A stretch of DNA of 64,000 nucleotides from contig CH001983.1 in assembly GCA_000149265.1 (NCBI GenBank), positions 97,691-161,690 of the forward strand, written 5' to 3'. Every line of letters starts with the position of its first letter. The first letter of the stretch is position 1. The translations under genes were made by a program, and so were the position numbers. The notes below the pieces were generated by a model that saw only the letters and a program-made list of their open reading frames with translations, was not told where the DNA came from and searched no databases. The DNA is from Ciona savignyi (Eukaryota; Chordata; Ascidiacea; Phlebobranchia; Cionidae). Below, in pieces: positions 1 through 13,759 of this stretch.

Positions 1-295
1 GTTCGACGCCATTACGTAATGAGGCATTCGTTCCAAATTCGTGCATAACAATTTAAAATTGGCGTATATGAGCTATAAAGTTAAAGTTCTCCTACAATGG
101 GATATGATACTTGTGATAGAAAGCAGGGCGTTTTGAGAGCGAGAAGTACATTGTTATTACTGGCGAGTTGTGAAGTACACTCCATTTCTCACAGTTCATT
201 GTTGGCCAGGTTAATATCCATGATTGCGACACAGGAACCCTACCAAGGGTGCTCTAAGCATCATGATTGGTTTCAATAGCATTTGCTTATTAAGA

Positions 296-560
296 AACTT
301 ATATGAAATTACCTTGATGAAACTTATGCGAAGTTGATTTTAAGGAACTTATGCGAAGTTAAATTTAAGAAACTTAACGAAATTAACTTAATGAAACTTA
401 ATCTTTTAAAAATATAAGCTAAATTATCTTTAAGTTAATTTTAAGAAACTTTTACGAATTAATTTTAAGAAACCTAAAAAATATTACCTTAATGAAATTT
501 ATACGAAATTAACTAATATAAACTCAAATTAAATTTACTTGATAAAAATTTCACAAAATT
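296..560. repeat. Degenerate tandem repeat, unit about 26 bp
   Basis: Variants of AAACTTATGCGAAGTTAATT recur about nine times with a period near 26 bp. Later copies are more diverged. No coding content. Confidence 0.6.
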
Positions 561-2779
561 AACTTGGAAAGACCAATGAGTATTCCTTATTTCTTTTATA
601 AATGATCTTCTTTGGATTATTAAACAGAGTTTAAATCAAAGCAAATCTAAATGGACTATTTTTATCAAAATTATAGTTAATTAATTATGTGATTAACAAA
701 TGCATTCAAACAAAAATATAATAATCAAAACATAAATAATAGAGACTTTTAAACAGTATTTCAAAAAAACGTAAAAAAAAAGTTTTCTATCAATAACTAC
801 CCACACAGTAAAGTTTGTATAGACCAACTAAATTATTAAATAATGTCTTTATTTATTTAACCTTATAACAATTGCATCATTTTTTTTTCTAATAATAACC
901 ACTTAAAGGTTAATTATAGTTTCTACCTTAAGTAAGTAATAATTTTACAGTGTTTCTCTACTTAATTGTTTTAGCAATGGAGCACGTAATCAACAGACAA
1001 TAAAGCTTGTTTCACTGATTAGAAATTCAAGTTGGGCATACAATGTAACTGTTTGATTTCCGGTCTATGGTTGGCGATCGTCGGCTTTTTCACGGACGGA
1101 ACGGCGCGAACTTGTGGTTTATAATAGCATACATTACAGCCGGATATAAGGTGAGCTGCGTGCTTAATCGAATTTAACAACCATTAAATGGACAACCATT
1201 GGGAAAATCTTATAGTTATTGTTATTTATATCGCGCTAGCACGACAAACATTATTCGACGTGGCAGGTCACAAATTCTACGAATACGTAGGAAAACAACA
1301 AGGTGTTTTCCAGTAACTGGAATTAATTTCGTGACGCGAAGGCACTTGGCTAAAATGTTATTTTAGACGCAAAGGATTGATCATCTATATAAGAAAGCAC
1401 AAAAGCAGCTTAAGTCATTGAAACCAATTCAAAGCCGAAACCCTATTTAAGGGCGTATGCTATAAATAATCGTTTAATTTTATTTTTTCCGACGCGTGTC
1501 TTGGATTAGGAACTAACATGGCGTTATGATCACAAAAATTAGCTTCGTCCACTTGGCTGAGCGTACAGCAGAAAGTAAAACAATGAAAGCCATTACGAAG
1601 GAAGGAACGCTGTACAATAGGCCGAGATTCGAACAGGTGCGAACGATCGGTAAAGCGCCTTGTTTTGGCAACTGACCGAATCATTGTTCGTGCCCAGTTA
1701 TTGAAACTTTAGATTCCCGAAGCGATAATATTGCAGTAGGGTGATTGAAGACATCCATATAACGGCAGTATGTACCCGATTTGCTGACAAGAAGTTATTT
1801 TATTTTTTGGAAACAAAATAGTGAAAATCTTTAAATTATACGGGTGTCAGGAAAGTTAATATCCGTATCATGGGAACCTTTCCCAACGAGCTGGTGTTCA
1901 AATTTTATTTCAATTACCTCGCAACAAAAACAAGCGATTTTTCGTATTTCGTTTCACTATCGCATAAATCATGCCAACTCAACAATGTGACCCGAGAATA
2001 CGGAAAATAAAACATTCTAACCAAACTACGGCACCAGGTCTTGGTTCTTTGTCCGACATAGGATCGTTATCGGATAATACTGGACAAAAGGGCAGCCTTT
2101 GATAGGATAAAATCATTCGCTTGCCCACAATTGTTTGGCAACGAAACATACGATAGTGGGTTTACTTGAAGAGTATATATAACTTGTTTGATGTGACTCA
2201 CATGTAAATGGGACAAAAACAAAGCGGTAAGCAAACATAAACTGAAAAAAACTGATTACTCATACGGGAGGTAGTATTGTAGTTACAGAAGCAGTGTCTG
2301 TAATCATAGGGTTATGGAAATAGCGCTTGCAATTACACAACCAACTTAAATCGTAGCTTGAACAAGTGCTCCTAGGTCAATATTTGTGCTCGCCGCCTTC
2401 AGCGTTGGGACATAATTACGAGGTACAGCAGTTTACTAATCATTACTTTGGAATGCCCATCGCCTGTACCGTTTACAGTGCAACCGAAGAAACGAAACTT
2501 TAACAGCGAAGCATTCGCTGCTTTATAGTAAATACACTTATTACCACAGCTATTTCCGACACAAAATTCCGCCTAACAGCAATTACAAATTAAAACACGA
2601 CTATTGCGTGTGTAAATCCATAAAATGAACCCGCTTTTCTGGCCGATTATGAAACAACGATATGTCGGGGCTATGTGGATTTTTGCACCCAGGATTTAAA
2701 CAAGCGTTTGTAAAAAAACTAAAAAAGAAGGGAAGGAGAGATATTGCACACTATACTTAAGATAAGGGCATTAAAGTTT

Positions 2780-2885
2780 TTAAACATGGGGTTGAAGTAA
2801 GGCTTAGTCTGGGGTTGAAATAAGTGTTTAGGGCAGCGGCAGGGTTAAAATTAATTTTAGTGGGCAGTTTCCTCTTTTACCTCTT
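2780..2885 (+). repeat. Dispersed repeat, copy 1 of 3 (GGGGCAGGGTTAAAATT family)
   Basis: The core, a GGGTTGA-type segment followed by TTTAGGGCAGCGGCAGGGTT and then an AATT/GTGGGCAGTTTCC stretch, recurs at about 45650-45775 and 56920-57045. This suggests an interspersed element of unknown class. Confidence 0.5.
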
Positions 2886-4019
2886 TCCTCTTTTCATTTA
2901 TTTAGTGTCGCCAAGTGTTCGTTACACCAGTATTAATTGGAAACACGTGAATGTGATATTTACCATGATAAATAATTTCAAGGACAGACTATGCGTCAGG
3001 CCACCACCTGTTCATGATTTTAATGGTTAATTGCGGTCTATAAAGGTGCTGATTACGTGCGCGAATTAAATTCCACTTATGTGTGCTTATCCGTTGAACG
3101 GCGGACAATTCAAGAAATGCGGAAGCGAGAAAAAGACGTTAAAACTATTTCTTGTATTTGCTGAGTAAGCAGTGCCATGATGGCGGTCTCAATTGAATAC
3201 GAATTTGTGGGGTGAGTTCTGGTAATACTGGAACATCGAAGGTTAGGTTGTGTACATAAAGGTGCAAACACGACTGTGTATGTCGAAAAATGGCGGTATT
3301 TAGCCGCACAGTAGGCCAAAGGCAAGATTGGAAACTTAATTTTAATACAGTATTGTAAGAAAAAACACAAAAAAATAATTTATCATAGAGAATAACAGTT
3401 TTTATAGATGCTTTTAAATCGAAAATGGAATAATAAACTTTTATTAGAAAAGTGAAGTATAACGACATATTGCATTTTTTGCTCTTGACTTTCTTACAAA
3501 TTCGTATAATGTCCCTTAATGCGGTAATAGGTCACTTAATTCGATTACGAATCCAAGAAAAGTTAAGGAAGTTAAAATAAGAAAGTCGCCGGTGCCTGCT
3601 CATTGTAAAGTTGTAACACTCAACCACATATTTCCCAGATAGCTCAGACGTGAAACAATAAGGTAGAATATCGGACCGACGCCCCTTAAACCTTTTTAGC
3701 TTGTCGTCTATTGTGTATCACTTAATGTCCACGCTCCGTATAGAATTCAGACCGAGTATATCGCATGTATCTAATTACCGAGTGGCTCACGGGCTAGGAA
3801 GTGATCCTGAACAAGTCGAACATGACAGATGCTAACACGTATCTCGCACTTTTAGATTTTTTCAAAAGTCGTAAGAAAAGCGAAACGTTAAGTAAAATTG
3901 GTCAAATCTATAACAAAAAGATATAACGAAAAGCGAAACGTTAAGTTAAAATATTTCTAAAGTGAACCAAGAATGTATTATGAAACAGAACAATAAGACT
4001 GTTTAAATTAGTGGAAATA

Positions 4020-4470
4020 TAATTTCCCCCCAAACACGTACTTAGGTTTTAAAACGTTTAAAAATGTAAGAGTTTAATTTTGCTCAAACATCGGCGTTTT
4101 AATACAAAAGTACCGTACTGCTGTTTAAATAAATAAGTCAAATCATAATTTACCCAAAACGGAGGCGTTAATTTTTTTTAAATATTTGCAAAAGGTACTG
4201 AGACTAAAGTTGATTATCCACAAAATTAGGAATAAATTGGTTAAACCACAATTTCTTTCACACAGCGACGTTAAATTTTAAAACGGTTATAAAGTGTACT
4301 TAAAGTAGATTGTGGAATACAAAAATACGACTCTTCGTTCATATTAGTCGAATTATAATTTGGCCCAAGAGTAGAACAACGGCGGTGTTATTTTTTAAGT
4401 GTACTAGAGTAGAACATAAAAACACTACTTTTAAAAAAATGACATCATAATTTTAGCAACATTAGCAAAG
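4020..4470. repeat. Diverged tandem repeat, unit roughly 110 bp
   Basis: Segments resembling ATAATTTGCCCAA followed by ACGGCGGCGTTA and a T-run recur about four times (near 4075-4100, 4145-4175, 4250-4275 and 4365-4400). The copies are strongly diverged. Confidence 0.35.
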
Positions 4471-4939
4471 GGACGATACGTCATCAGTTCGATTTTAAAA
4501 TACCCAGTAAGTGTGGAGTGAGTAGATTATACAACACAACGAAGCGACCCGATGAAAGTGAAAAAGAAACGCGCCGTCAACACTGTGGTAGTGGTCTTTG
4601 ACGACTGTGTGTTTGGAACGAAACCTTCTCACCTGATCCATATCAATTACTCGAAACAGCTTAACACCTTCTACTTCAAACGAAAGGGGCTTTTGTTTCG
4701 AGATTGATTTAATTTCGACCAGCAGCTTAGCGGCACAGAAGAATGACAACTAGGGACAAAAGGTGATGGAAGATAGGATCGCGATCTTTCGGTTATTTTA
4801 TTTTAATTCGCTACTAGTATTTTTACTGTTTTGTTTTTTTAATTACGAGCACTTGGTAAAAACACGACATTTTCACACAGATATTTATAATCAATCACCA
4901 AAAAAAATCAAAGTATCTAAACCGGTGAAGTTTATTATA

Positions 4940-5291
4940 CAGGTACTTCCTCGATTATCCGGTCTAGTCGGGACAGCGTTTCTTTAAAACCTGAACGGAT
5001 AAGTAAAAAAAACGCATAATTGAATTCCTTTATTTAAACCAAAACAACGCAGCAAGAAGCAGATTCAAATGCAACAAAACTTACAGTAGGGCTATTTTAT
5101 TGCCCCACAAAAGTTATTCCACCTCTCTCATTGAAATAGTTCTGAATCTGTCTTGTTAAATAAGAGCTTTGTGAGGTTACAATGACAATTAACAAATCTT
5201 GAGCAAAATTGTAAAGTAACACTTCATTGGGTCCAATGGACGGATAATCGAATGCCGGATAAACGAGGGACGGATAATCGAGGAAGCACTG
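4940..5291. mobile_element. Pogo/Tigger-like MITE with TA target duplication
   Basis: The left end CAGGTACTTCCTCGATTATC (from 4940) matches the reverse complement of the right end (to 5291; CAGTGCTTCCTCGATTATCC). Both ends are flanked by TA (4938-4939 and 5292-5293). Terminal repeats beginning CAGT/CAGG with a TCGATTATCCG core and TA duplications are typical of pogo-family non-autonomous elements. The interior has no transposase ORF. Near the right end the CGGATAATCGA motif is repeated in tandem. Confidence 0.72.
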
Positions 5292-6796
5292 TATTTGTTT
5301 TGCTTTTTAGTACGAGCAATAAATACCTGCAAAGAGATTATTTGTATATTCCTACACACCTATGTAATCAATTACCAAAAAAGTATCTAAATCGGTACAA
5401 TTTATTTTTTATTACTAGCGCTTTAGTGAATACCGGAAGACAGATTTTCACGCAAAGATATGTAATAAACCATCAGTATCTAAATCCGTACTAGTACTAT
5501 TAGTATTTTTGTTACCAGTCATGCAGTATATACATACACAGATATTCATAAACACACAAATATAATAATTAATCGGCAACAATATAAAATAATACCGGTA
5601 ATCTAAATAAAACAGGGTTCCAGTTATTAATTCATTTTATATTTATCCGATATATAATATAATGGTCAAGCTTATTAGCAACGTTTCATTGTAATAAGAA
5701 TATTAAACTAACCAAGCGTCGGTGACAAGGCACGAAAATCAACAAAATCCGCTTATTACGCGATCTCATTCAACAAAAACTTGACCGAGTGCCAGAAAGA
5801 GTACTTAACGCGGAATACGTAACTTTGAAAATGTGAAAACCTCTCTAAATACCTAACCCACCGTTATCGCATTAGGTTTCAAACTACAAGAATGCTGAAT
5901 TGTTTACTAATCGCTTTTCACTTTAATAGCATTTTGGTTTATGGGCGAAATACCATCGACAGCACTGTTTCATTTTGGTAATACACCCCGATGCATACAG
6001 GTTTAATTGTTTTTTCTGCATAAGTTTTAGCAGTTAAACTCATAAACTTACTTAAACAACCAATGATGTTTACGCGACAAAATGTCTTGTTTTTACGGGT
6101 TTTGGGATTCGAATTTGCGCTGTAGTTATTTCCTTATAAAAGCTTGTGTGATCAAATTTGACAGTGTTTGAATTTTAATGGGGAGTTGTGTAATATTTGT
6201 AGTAGTTATTTCGTTAAAGCACGTCAATTTTAAATTAAAATATTAAGTATAGGTAAAACTAGACGTGGCTTCTAACCTAATAATCAAGCTAAATCATTCC
6301 ACAAATTGAGAAAAATTCAGACAAAATTACAAGACTAAAACCAGAAAAAGTCATGAATTTCCTGCGCGATGGATAAACTTAAACTTGCCTTATATAAAAT
6401 ATAGTTTTTTAAAAACTATTGTACGGAACTGTGATGAACCACGGTCAGTATTTTACCACCGAATACATTTCAATGACGGTAAACCGAAGAAAAGGTCAAT
6501 CAACAGTATTTGATGATTTTCACTGCATTTTTGAACCTCACGAATTAAGAAAATGTTACAATAAACGAGGGAAAAAGGTTTTGTAGCTAATCCAAATGCC
6601 AAGGTTATAACGTGTTCAAACTATACGGAAGTATCGAGGTCAAGTGAACACAGGAAGCCGTCAAATCTGCAAATATCACACGGAAGACATAAATAAACAA
6701 ATGGAAGACGGTCATAAGGTGTGTTTAGTGGTTTCACGCAAGAATCGTGGGGCAGTGGCGCCAATGTTGAAACCGCTGGAGTACAGAAGTGGATAT

Positions 6797-6955
6797 AACT
6801 GTTAGTTGCATAATAAAAAAAAAACACGGGAAAAGTGAAATAAATCGTATCCTATTACTCGGTAAGTGTGCTTACTGTAACTGTTAGTTGCATAATAAAA
6901 CAAACACGGGAAAAATGAAATAAATCGTATCCTATTTCGTGGTACTTGTGCCTAA
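6797..6955. repeat. Tandem duplication, two copies of about 82 bp
   Basis: AACTGTTAGTTGCATAATAA begins at 6797 and again at 6879. The copies continue in parallel through ACACGGGAAAA and TAAATCGTATCCTATT. Confidence 0.75.
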
Positions 6956-7854
6956 CTCGGTGACGAGATGTAGGTAGAACGCCCACTACATGTATTTTTT
7001 AAAGAGTGTAACCTGATAATATCAGCTATTTTAAACATGTTTCAGAATAAATATTTGCCCCATCTTAAAATATATCAACAATACCATAACAGACAACTTT
7101 CTACAGAATAAGCTTATATTTAGCATGTTTTAAATGTCAGCCATAGCGGGTTATGTTAAGCATGTTTTAAAGAATAATTAAGCAATAAATATACAAATCT
7201 AAGACCGTTTAATTAGAAAACACGCCATCGGTAGTTCAAATTTGAATTCATTTAAAAAACGATAATCGGTAATAAACCATATGGATTAATTGCGTAGGTT
7301 CGCAAGGTTGAGAATGGGTTTGCACATAAAAAAAAGAGTAAGCAGGCATTTTAAACTTCATTCGTCGCAGCGTGCAAGTCCCCCGTTATTCTGATTGCGT
7401 GACTTAAACAGAAATTTTGCAACAGAATTTACCGTTTGAAAAGTGCAGCCGATTTGGCGGAAAAACAAAACTGTTTATAAGAATCTTAATCAAACAGCCT
7501 GGGGCCCCTTTCTCGGAAACCGGAAAGGCAAGGAACTTGATGCACGGCTTAACGCTCGAGGTATCATATTGTATTGTTTTTATGCCAAATTAAACCACTT
7601 TAAAGGCGGTTCTCGCAGAAAGTCGGCAACTTTTTGAGTCCGTTATTACCGGATTACTGCTGGTTTATTTTCTTTGCTAGGACACCCAAGAAATTATCTT
7701 ATAATATTTCAATAAACGCTTCATAGAGTAAAAACAAAATATCCTTTGGTCTATATTACATCAGATTCTTATCAACTATGAGTTTGACCAGCACTTACAT
7801 AAAAGAAAATATTTGATTTAGGATAACAGCGATTTTGCTGGAATAACAACCAAC

Positions 7855-10800
7855 CTTTCTTGGATTTGGCACCGATTTTCAGCTTTGACGGCCAGGTAAT
7901 GTTGGTACTCGTGGCCTCCATTATCTGCGTATAATCGCGTTATGTAAGTTGGGTCGGCTTCTAGACAGCACGCACCCATCAATTCATGCAGCTGCCGTGC
8001 AACCACGAAATGTGCAGAATTTAACGCCTTAACGATGCAGCATACCAATTTGTGCGCTACACGTATATTGATAATAATAGAAAACAACAAATATAATAAA
8101 ACATGCAAAATTTAACGCTTTAAAACGATAAAGTGTACCGAACTGGGCACTGAAGTCGGTGTTAATAAACGCCAACATTTTTCTAAAAACAATATTCGCG
8201 AAATATGTCTAATTTACGCTTTAAAACAATTCATCATAGCTTATCGTGAATAGTGACTTTATTTTTATACACCACACAGATTTTAGCCCGTATTTGAAAC
8301 GTTTAAAACAAAGATAAAAACAGAAATAACATAGTCAGAATAATACTATTATCTCAGGACGATTTGGAAAAATATTATCCTGGAGTTATTTATCCTGTTT
8401 ACTATTTGCAACACTAAGCGTGATATTTTAAATTAAAAATGGTAGAGCTTTATACATTTCAGTATTTGGTGTGTTTTAAGTATTAAGTGTTATCGGGGTT
8501 CTATAAGGGCCGGTCCACATACACCCTATAGCGTGTGGGCAAAAGGGTACTTTTTTCTTTATATTAAGCGTATGATCGCGGGCCAGCTTATTAGGGAAAA
8601 GCCAACAGTGGTTTGTGAGTGGACCCGGACTATATATATTAGGCAACTAAACTGGTTCCGTGCAAAAAACGTAATATTTGGGAATAAAAGAGTAGATAAA
8701 GAATGCAATCGATTAAGCTGCAATTTACTCACTTCGTTGAAGAAATCTTCCCCGCCCTGACCTTGTCCGCTTGCCGCAGCTGTAAAAAAAACAAAACAAA
8801 AAGGATATTAGGTAAAACGATAAGACTATGAAAATTAGTTTTAAAAAAATAAATTTTCGAACTTTTTCGAAAAAAAACTGGGCAGCAAGGAATGGTTCGG
8901 CTGGATCCACAGATTGTCGTTTACGACGGAGGATATTTGTGTTTCTTATTATTTGGTTCCACGCGTAACTTTGCAGTGATGAAGCAGTTATTTGTGTTTC
9001 TGTTATGTCCAATCTGAAAACTAGCTTTGAATAATTTCCGACATTTGCAGGAAAAGGGAAAACGCAAACACACGCTGCGCCAATTGTTTATGTACTGTGA
9101 ACAATTTCTGCTAAACTTAATTTATTTGATGGACGCGAGCGTTGACGGAATCCTAGCGTTGTGCAGTGAGCGAGCGATACAATGCAAACATTGTTGCTGA
9201 AAACCAAAACAAAAAATACCGCGCCGTAATCGTGGCGAGGAGCCTGGAATTGGAGATAGCGGGCACACCTTTCCCCATCGGCTATTTACGCCGCCACGGC
9301 CAACTTAATCTCAAATAAGAGGTTAAGGCACATGAGAAAAAGGGCGGTGCGTGAACTTGCATTTTTCGTTGAGCGCATTTTTGTGAGCAATGGCATTTAG
9401 CACTACAATGGCAACGCGCTGATTGATCTGATAATGGCCAAATATAGGGTCGAAATACTATTATGGACTTACGGTTATTTAAAAAAATACACAAGGGCTG
9501 TATTGTAGAGACTAAACAAGCAAGGTTTAATATAACCTGTATACCTTTTTATGGTACAAATCTGATTAGACAATGCATGTAATAAATAAGAATGAAAATA
9601 TAAAATACAGTTTTTCTACTTATTAGTTTAAACAGACTTATTTGACACTGCCTAATGTAGACAAAGTATAATACATTGAGCATGAATACAAATTAAACAA
9701 TACAAGCTAAAATAAGATAAAGATGGCTAAATCAAAATAAACAAGCACAAAATTAAAAAATAAATCTAAAGTATTCCATTGGCCTATAAGACAGTGATTC
9801 GCAACCAGTGTGCCGCTGCCCACTACTGTGCCGCAAGACATTGCTAGGTGTGCTGCGGAACTTTTTGCGATTGTGTTTATTAAAACAAGTGCAAATATCA
9901 CATTAAATAAATTATACTATGTATGACTTTATTTTTAACATTTTTGACTGCAATGTGCCGCACATTTTCGGAAGTTTCTAATATGCCTTGAGTGAAAAAA
10001 GGTTGCGGAGCACTCCTATAAAATATGCTATTAGGATTTTTACATAAAGAGCATAAAATCCAAATGTTAAGTTTATATTGAACAAGCAATGCTGACTACT
10101 GTGTTCAATTTTTGTTATTAACTGTTTTCATTCTTTACCTCCTTTTAATAATTTAAGATAGACACTAGGAAGGTCTATTCCAGGATCAAAATGCAATAAT
10201 CAAAATATTTTAATTTTTGATATGACATATGTAAGGTTAAGTGCCTATAATGGAGAGTTTTATTAACATGATTTCATGCAAGTGAAGGAAAAGTGAAAGA
10301 ATTCCCAAAAATGTTTTTTTTTAATTTACAGTGCTGTGTATTATAAATAAAAATCAAAATATTTCTTTAAACCATATTGTGCAATATTGTTTTAGTATAA
10401 CGTCAACAAACAATGTTGTTTTACTTGCCTTTAAATATATTTCACAATGGTTCAAAATTTTAGAAATTATTGATTTTGGAATAATTCAAAAAATATAAAC
10501 TGATTTGAAAAAGGACACCGCCAGTCAACAAAACACTGATAGACAAATATTATAATCAATAAAAATCAACAGAATATTTAAATTTTACAGAGATACATAA
10601 AATAATTCTAGAATATAAACCGATTTGAAAAAAACATCCCAAGTCAATACAACATTTAGCGACAAACATTGAAATCAATAAAAATTCACAAGATATTTAC
10701 AATTTATCTTTTCAGATACAAAGGAGTATATTAAAATTAAAAAATGTGTATAAGCTCATGCTATATAAGGAGTCTGTGTGTTATATCAAAAATTCAGTAA

Positions 10801-13405
10801 TCACATTTTTTCGGATTTTGGTTAACATTATGTATTAGTGCTACAATAAACACTATCTTGGCCTAAATAAATATTTTGTTAATGACATGCATAATTATGA
10901 TAAGATTTTTTTGATGCCAGTTTTTTAATGTCAATATCTTTATGTGCCGTTCCATGGATTGATTTGGAGTTGTATTTCAAAAAAAACTGTTCCTTGTGTT
11001 GTGTTAAAGGTAAAAACTCATTACACAATTGATTTAATTCCGGATTTTCACAATAACCAATCTAATATAAAGAGGGGTGGTTATTTGACTCTGCTACTGT
11101 GGCATTCTCCTCTCTGTTTATTCAGAAATAGCACAACAATAGCGCAGGACCCTCATATTGAAGGAAAGCACAAGACAAAAGGTCCGAGTATAATAAGACA
11201 AATAACACACCAAATCCAATGATACCAAATTCACAGTGGAATTGTAATTATATGCCGGTAACATAACCACGTAACGGTCACCTCGGTACAATCTACCGAA
11301 GCTAACTAGTCAAACATGTTGTTAGCAAACTGGATTACATGTCAAATTTACTTATAGCATAACAGTTGGTGTGTGCAAACATACAATCACACACAGTTTT
11401 ACACAAAAGCAAGTACAAATTAATTAAGTTAATTCAAATTGCATATTTCATCCTAAAAATATTCATTTATAAAAATATCCTAAAATCAATAGTTACGAAT
11501 AAAACATTTCAAAGCGCTCTGAAATCTACTAAAAGAGAAAGAAAAAAACATTTGTTGTTCCAATTTTATATTGCATTTATGTTTTACAAAATAGTTTGAA
11601 TGTTTGAATATAATAAACATAACCAATATTTAAAACAAATAATTATATAAATTATTTTTAATTTTAAATTATAATTAAACAGGTATTTAAAACTTATTTT
11701 TTTCCACTATGAGCACTTAATTTCAAATTGGTGAAATCAAAAAAATAATCCCGGGTAATTTCATATTCAAATCAAAATTAAATCTCGATTTTAAATGGAT
11801 ATGTATAAAGTTAACAACATGGGTTGGTTAAAAATGTTAAACAGCTAAAACAGTTACATTATGACTGACAATACGTTTAGAACCAGTAGACCATTTTGGG
11901 TATCAGTAGAATGTATAATATACCCGTGTGACTGCTATATAGTGATGCTCGGCTAAAAACGTTGACCGGGTCAGACGGGTGTCAGATTCAATCCTTACCC
12001 TTACCACTGTTTTTAATAGTTGGGTCACTTGACACAGCAGTTAGCAAACATTGCCGTGTGAGTTCAAGTGGGTCATTCAAAGTAATATCAAATAATGAAC
12101 ATACCACAACAGCTTGTAGGACCTGACACCAACAGGCATGCAGTGCTCTGATAAATGTATTATAACAGTAGGAGAGCCCACTAAATTTTATAAAAAATGA
12201 CAACGGTTAACCTCCGCCCATAGTTAAGTGTATATACCGTATATCTTAATTTTTTATCACTGTATTTTAATTTACTGAATTAAAGTGCCTTGCCCAAGGA
12301 CACAGATGTGCAGAAAATGGTAAAGGTGCTGATTAAATCAACACCTGTCTAACCAAGACCTACTTCCTTATTACCTAGACTGTGCAGTCAAACATGTTTA
12401 AAATACTACTGATGTTTTCTCTCCACACAACCCCATGTTACCATTTCTACACTTTACCAGTGTTTAAATTTTTTTTAAATATTTATACAAATGTAAATTT
12501 GTGTATAGATAGCAGGTTAAAATTGTAGAATTTACACAAGAAATTTCCATAGATGTCAACATATTTTGGGTGGATTGTAGATCATTGCACTTCACCCCAT
12601 TTTTGTGTAAGGCAGGATATTGGAGTAATGATTGAATAAGATGAAAAAAACTTAGGTTTAAATTAATAACAATATATTCTTTTTGTTTGCAAATATTGGT
12701 ACAGTACCTATCCCTTACTCTATACATACTGGTAGTTTAGGTTAAGATTGGATAGCTTACTGTAACTTTATTAAATAAACTTGGTCTTGACGCATCCGTA
12801 ACACTTAAAATGCTATAAAAAGTAATAGAAATAAAATGCAACCCACCTTGCAACATCTGCTCAAGCTTTCTTCGATCAACCCTGAAACGCTCCTCGATCA
12901 AATCCGGATCTCTTTCCTCTTCATCTACAACAACTGAACTTCCCTCCGCATTCTTTATTTCTGGCTCAATCTGAGCTACAGGTATCTTCATATCTTCGTT
13001 TACGGAGTTGTCGTTGCTTATTGTGTTTGACTGAACTGTAGTTTCAAGAACATTGGCATCAGAATTTAAGCTATCGGACTTCTCAGTTATTACACTCTTT
13101 GTAACTTGTTCGGTTTGACAAATTGGTGAACTGTTTTTGAGTTCTTCCTGTTCGTTAGCAGCTGTACATGCTATATGCTCGTCTGGTTTCAGAATAATGA
13201 TTCTTCTGTTGTTTGCTTCAAGTGTTGGTGAGCTGTTGCTGTTATTATTACTGTTGTTATTGCGATTTTTTTCTGATAGTCGTGCGTTATTAACATTAAA
13301 TAAAACGCGCTCGTCTGCAGTTGTCGAAGAATGGCTATCTCCTGAGACGGTCTCCTTGCTCCAACAAGCTGCACCGTCGAATGGTTCGTACGAATTCACC
13401 GCCAT
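7855..13405 (-). CDS. BICC1: Bicaudal-C homologue (BICC1-like RNA-binding protein), first three coding exons
   Basis: Three minus-strand coding exons splice in frame: 13405-12847, 8779-8733 and 7924-7855. Exon 1 opens at the ATG at 13405 (the frame extends slightly upstream with no earlier ATG). It encodes about 186 residues of Asn/Ser-rich, probably disordered N-terminus, then EERFRVDRRKLEQMLQ, nearly identical to the segment that precedes KH1 in vertebrate BICC1. Exon 2 gives a Gly/Gln linker ending GEDFFNE; exon 3 gives IMEATSTNITWPSKLKIGAK, the start of the first KH-type domain. Phases are 1, 0 and 1, with GTGGGT, GTGAGT and GTTGGT donors. BicC proteins use KH domains and a C-terminal SAM domain to bind and silence mRNAs in patterning and ciliated tissue. 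The remaining KH and SAM exons were not found; they should lie at lower coordinates or beyond the window edge. Confidence 0.9.
9791..10014. mobile_element. Non-autonomous hAT element with 8-bp target duplication
   Basis: The terminal sequences (A)CAGTGATTCGCAACC on the left and GGTTGCGGAGCACT on the right form imperfect inverted repeats. The flanks are CCTATAAG (9783-9790) and CCTATAAA (10015-10022), an 8-bp duplication with one mismatch, as expected for hAT transposons. The 224-bp interior is non-coding, with repeated GTGTGCCGC motifs. Confidence 0.8.
10488..10705. repeat. Tandem duplication, two diverged copies of about 120 bp
   Basis: The block beginning ATATAAACTGATTTGAAAAA is repeated about 120 bp later as ATATAAACCGATTTGAAAAA. 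Both continue through AGTCAA, ACAAA and AATCAATAAAAAT. It lies in BICC1 intron 1. Confidence 0.7.
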
Positions 13406-13759
13406 GAAATACAGCTGTGTCAATGAGTGCAGCGTCTTACAATGACTTTGTCGGCATTGTCAAAAACAAACTCCTATCGGGGTTTGAAGAGAATAAACAA
13501 AAAAGGAAGCTTGGCCGTTTTTTCCTTCATCACTCGCTTCCCCGACGTAAACAGTCTGCTCGTTTCCATCAAGCGGTCGCTAATTTTAATTCGTTCCGTT
13601 AAAAACTTTGCTGCGGTATATTACGTAAATGCAAGTAACTCATGACGTAGCTGTAGCAGAATAAGATAAATTAGCTATTGCAGTGTATCACAAGGTGGAT
13701 ATATTATTAAATATCAGAAAAATTACTGGATTTTTGATATTACCCCGCATATGGTAAAA

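Larger units (their letters stand above)
1..7854. other. Gene-poor repeat-rich stretch, probably inside or beyond BICC1
   Basis: I find no coding exon here on either strand. Open frames are short, AT-rich and lack recognisable motifs. The next BICC1 exon (rest of the first KH domain) should lie on the minus strand somewhere below 7855. I looked for its expected start (a DPHIKV-like peptide) and for the second KH domain's IGKGG loop and did not see either. The interval holds local tandem repeats, a pogo-like MITE (4940-5291) and a diverged copy of a dispersed repeat near 2780-2880. Confidence 0.6.
8780..12846 (-). other. BICC1 intron 1, about 4 kb, repeat-rich
   Basis: Bounded by the exon 1 donor (GTGGGT) and an acceptor with a long pyrimidine run before ACAG. 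It holds a hAT-type MITE (9791-10014), a 120-bp tandem duplication (about 10488-10705) and AT-rich sequence. I see no coding exon. Confidence 0.6.

Noticed and set aside
4495-4749. 84-residue minus-strand ORF, considered as a BICC1 exon
   Set aside because: No KH-type motif, and no correct-phase splice site joined it to BICC1 exon 3.
13137-13445. Plus-strand ORF with a poly-Leu stretch resembling a signal peptide
   Set aside because: It is the antisense of BICC1 exon 1, where Asn/Ser codon runs read as Leu on the other strand.
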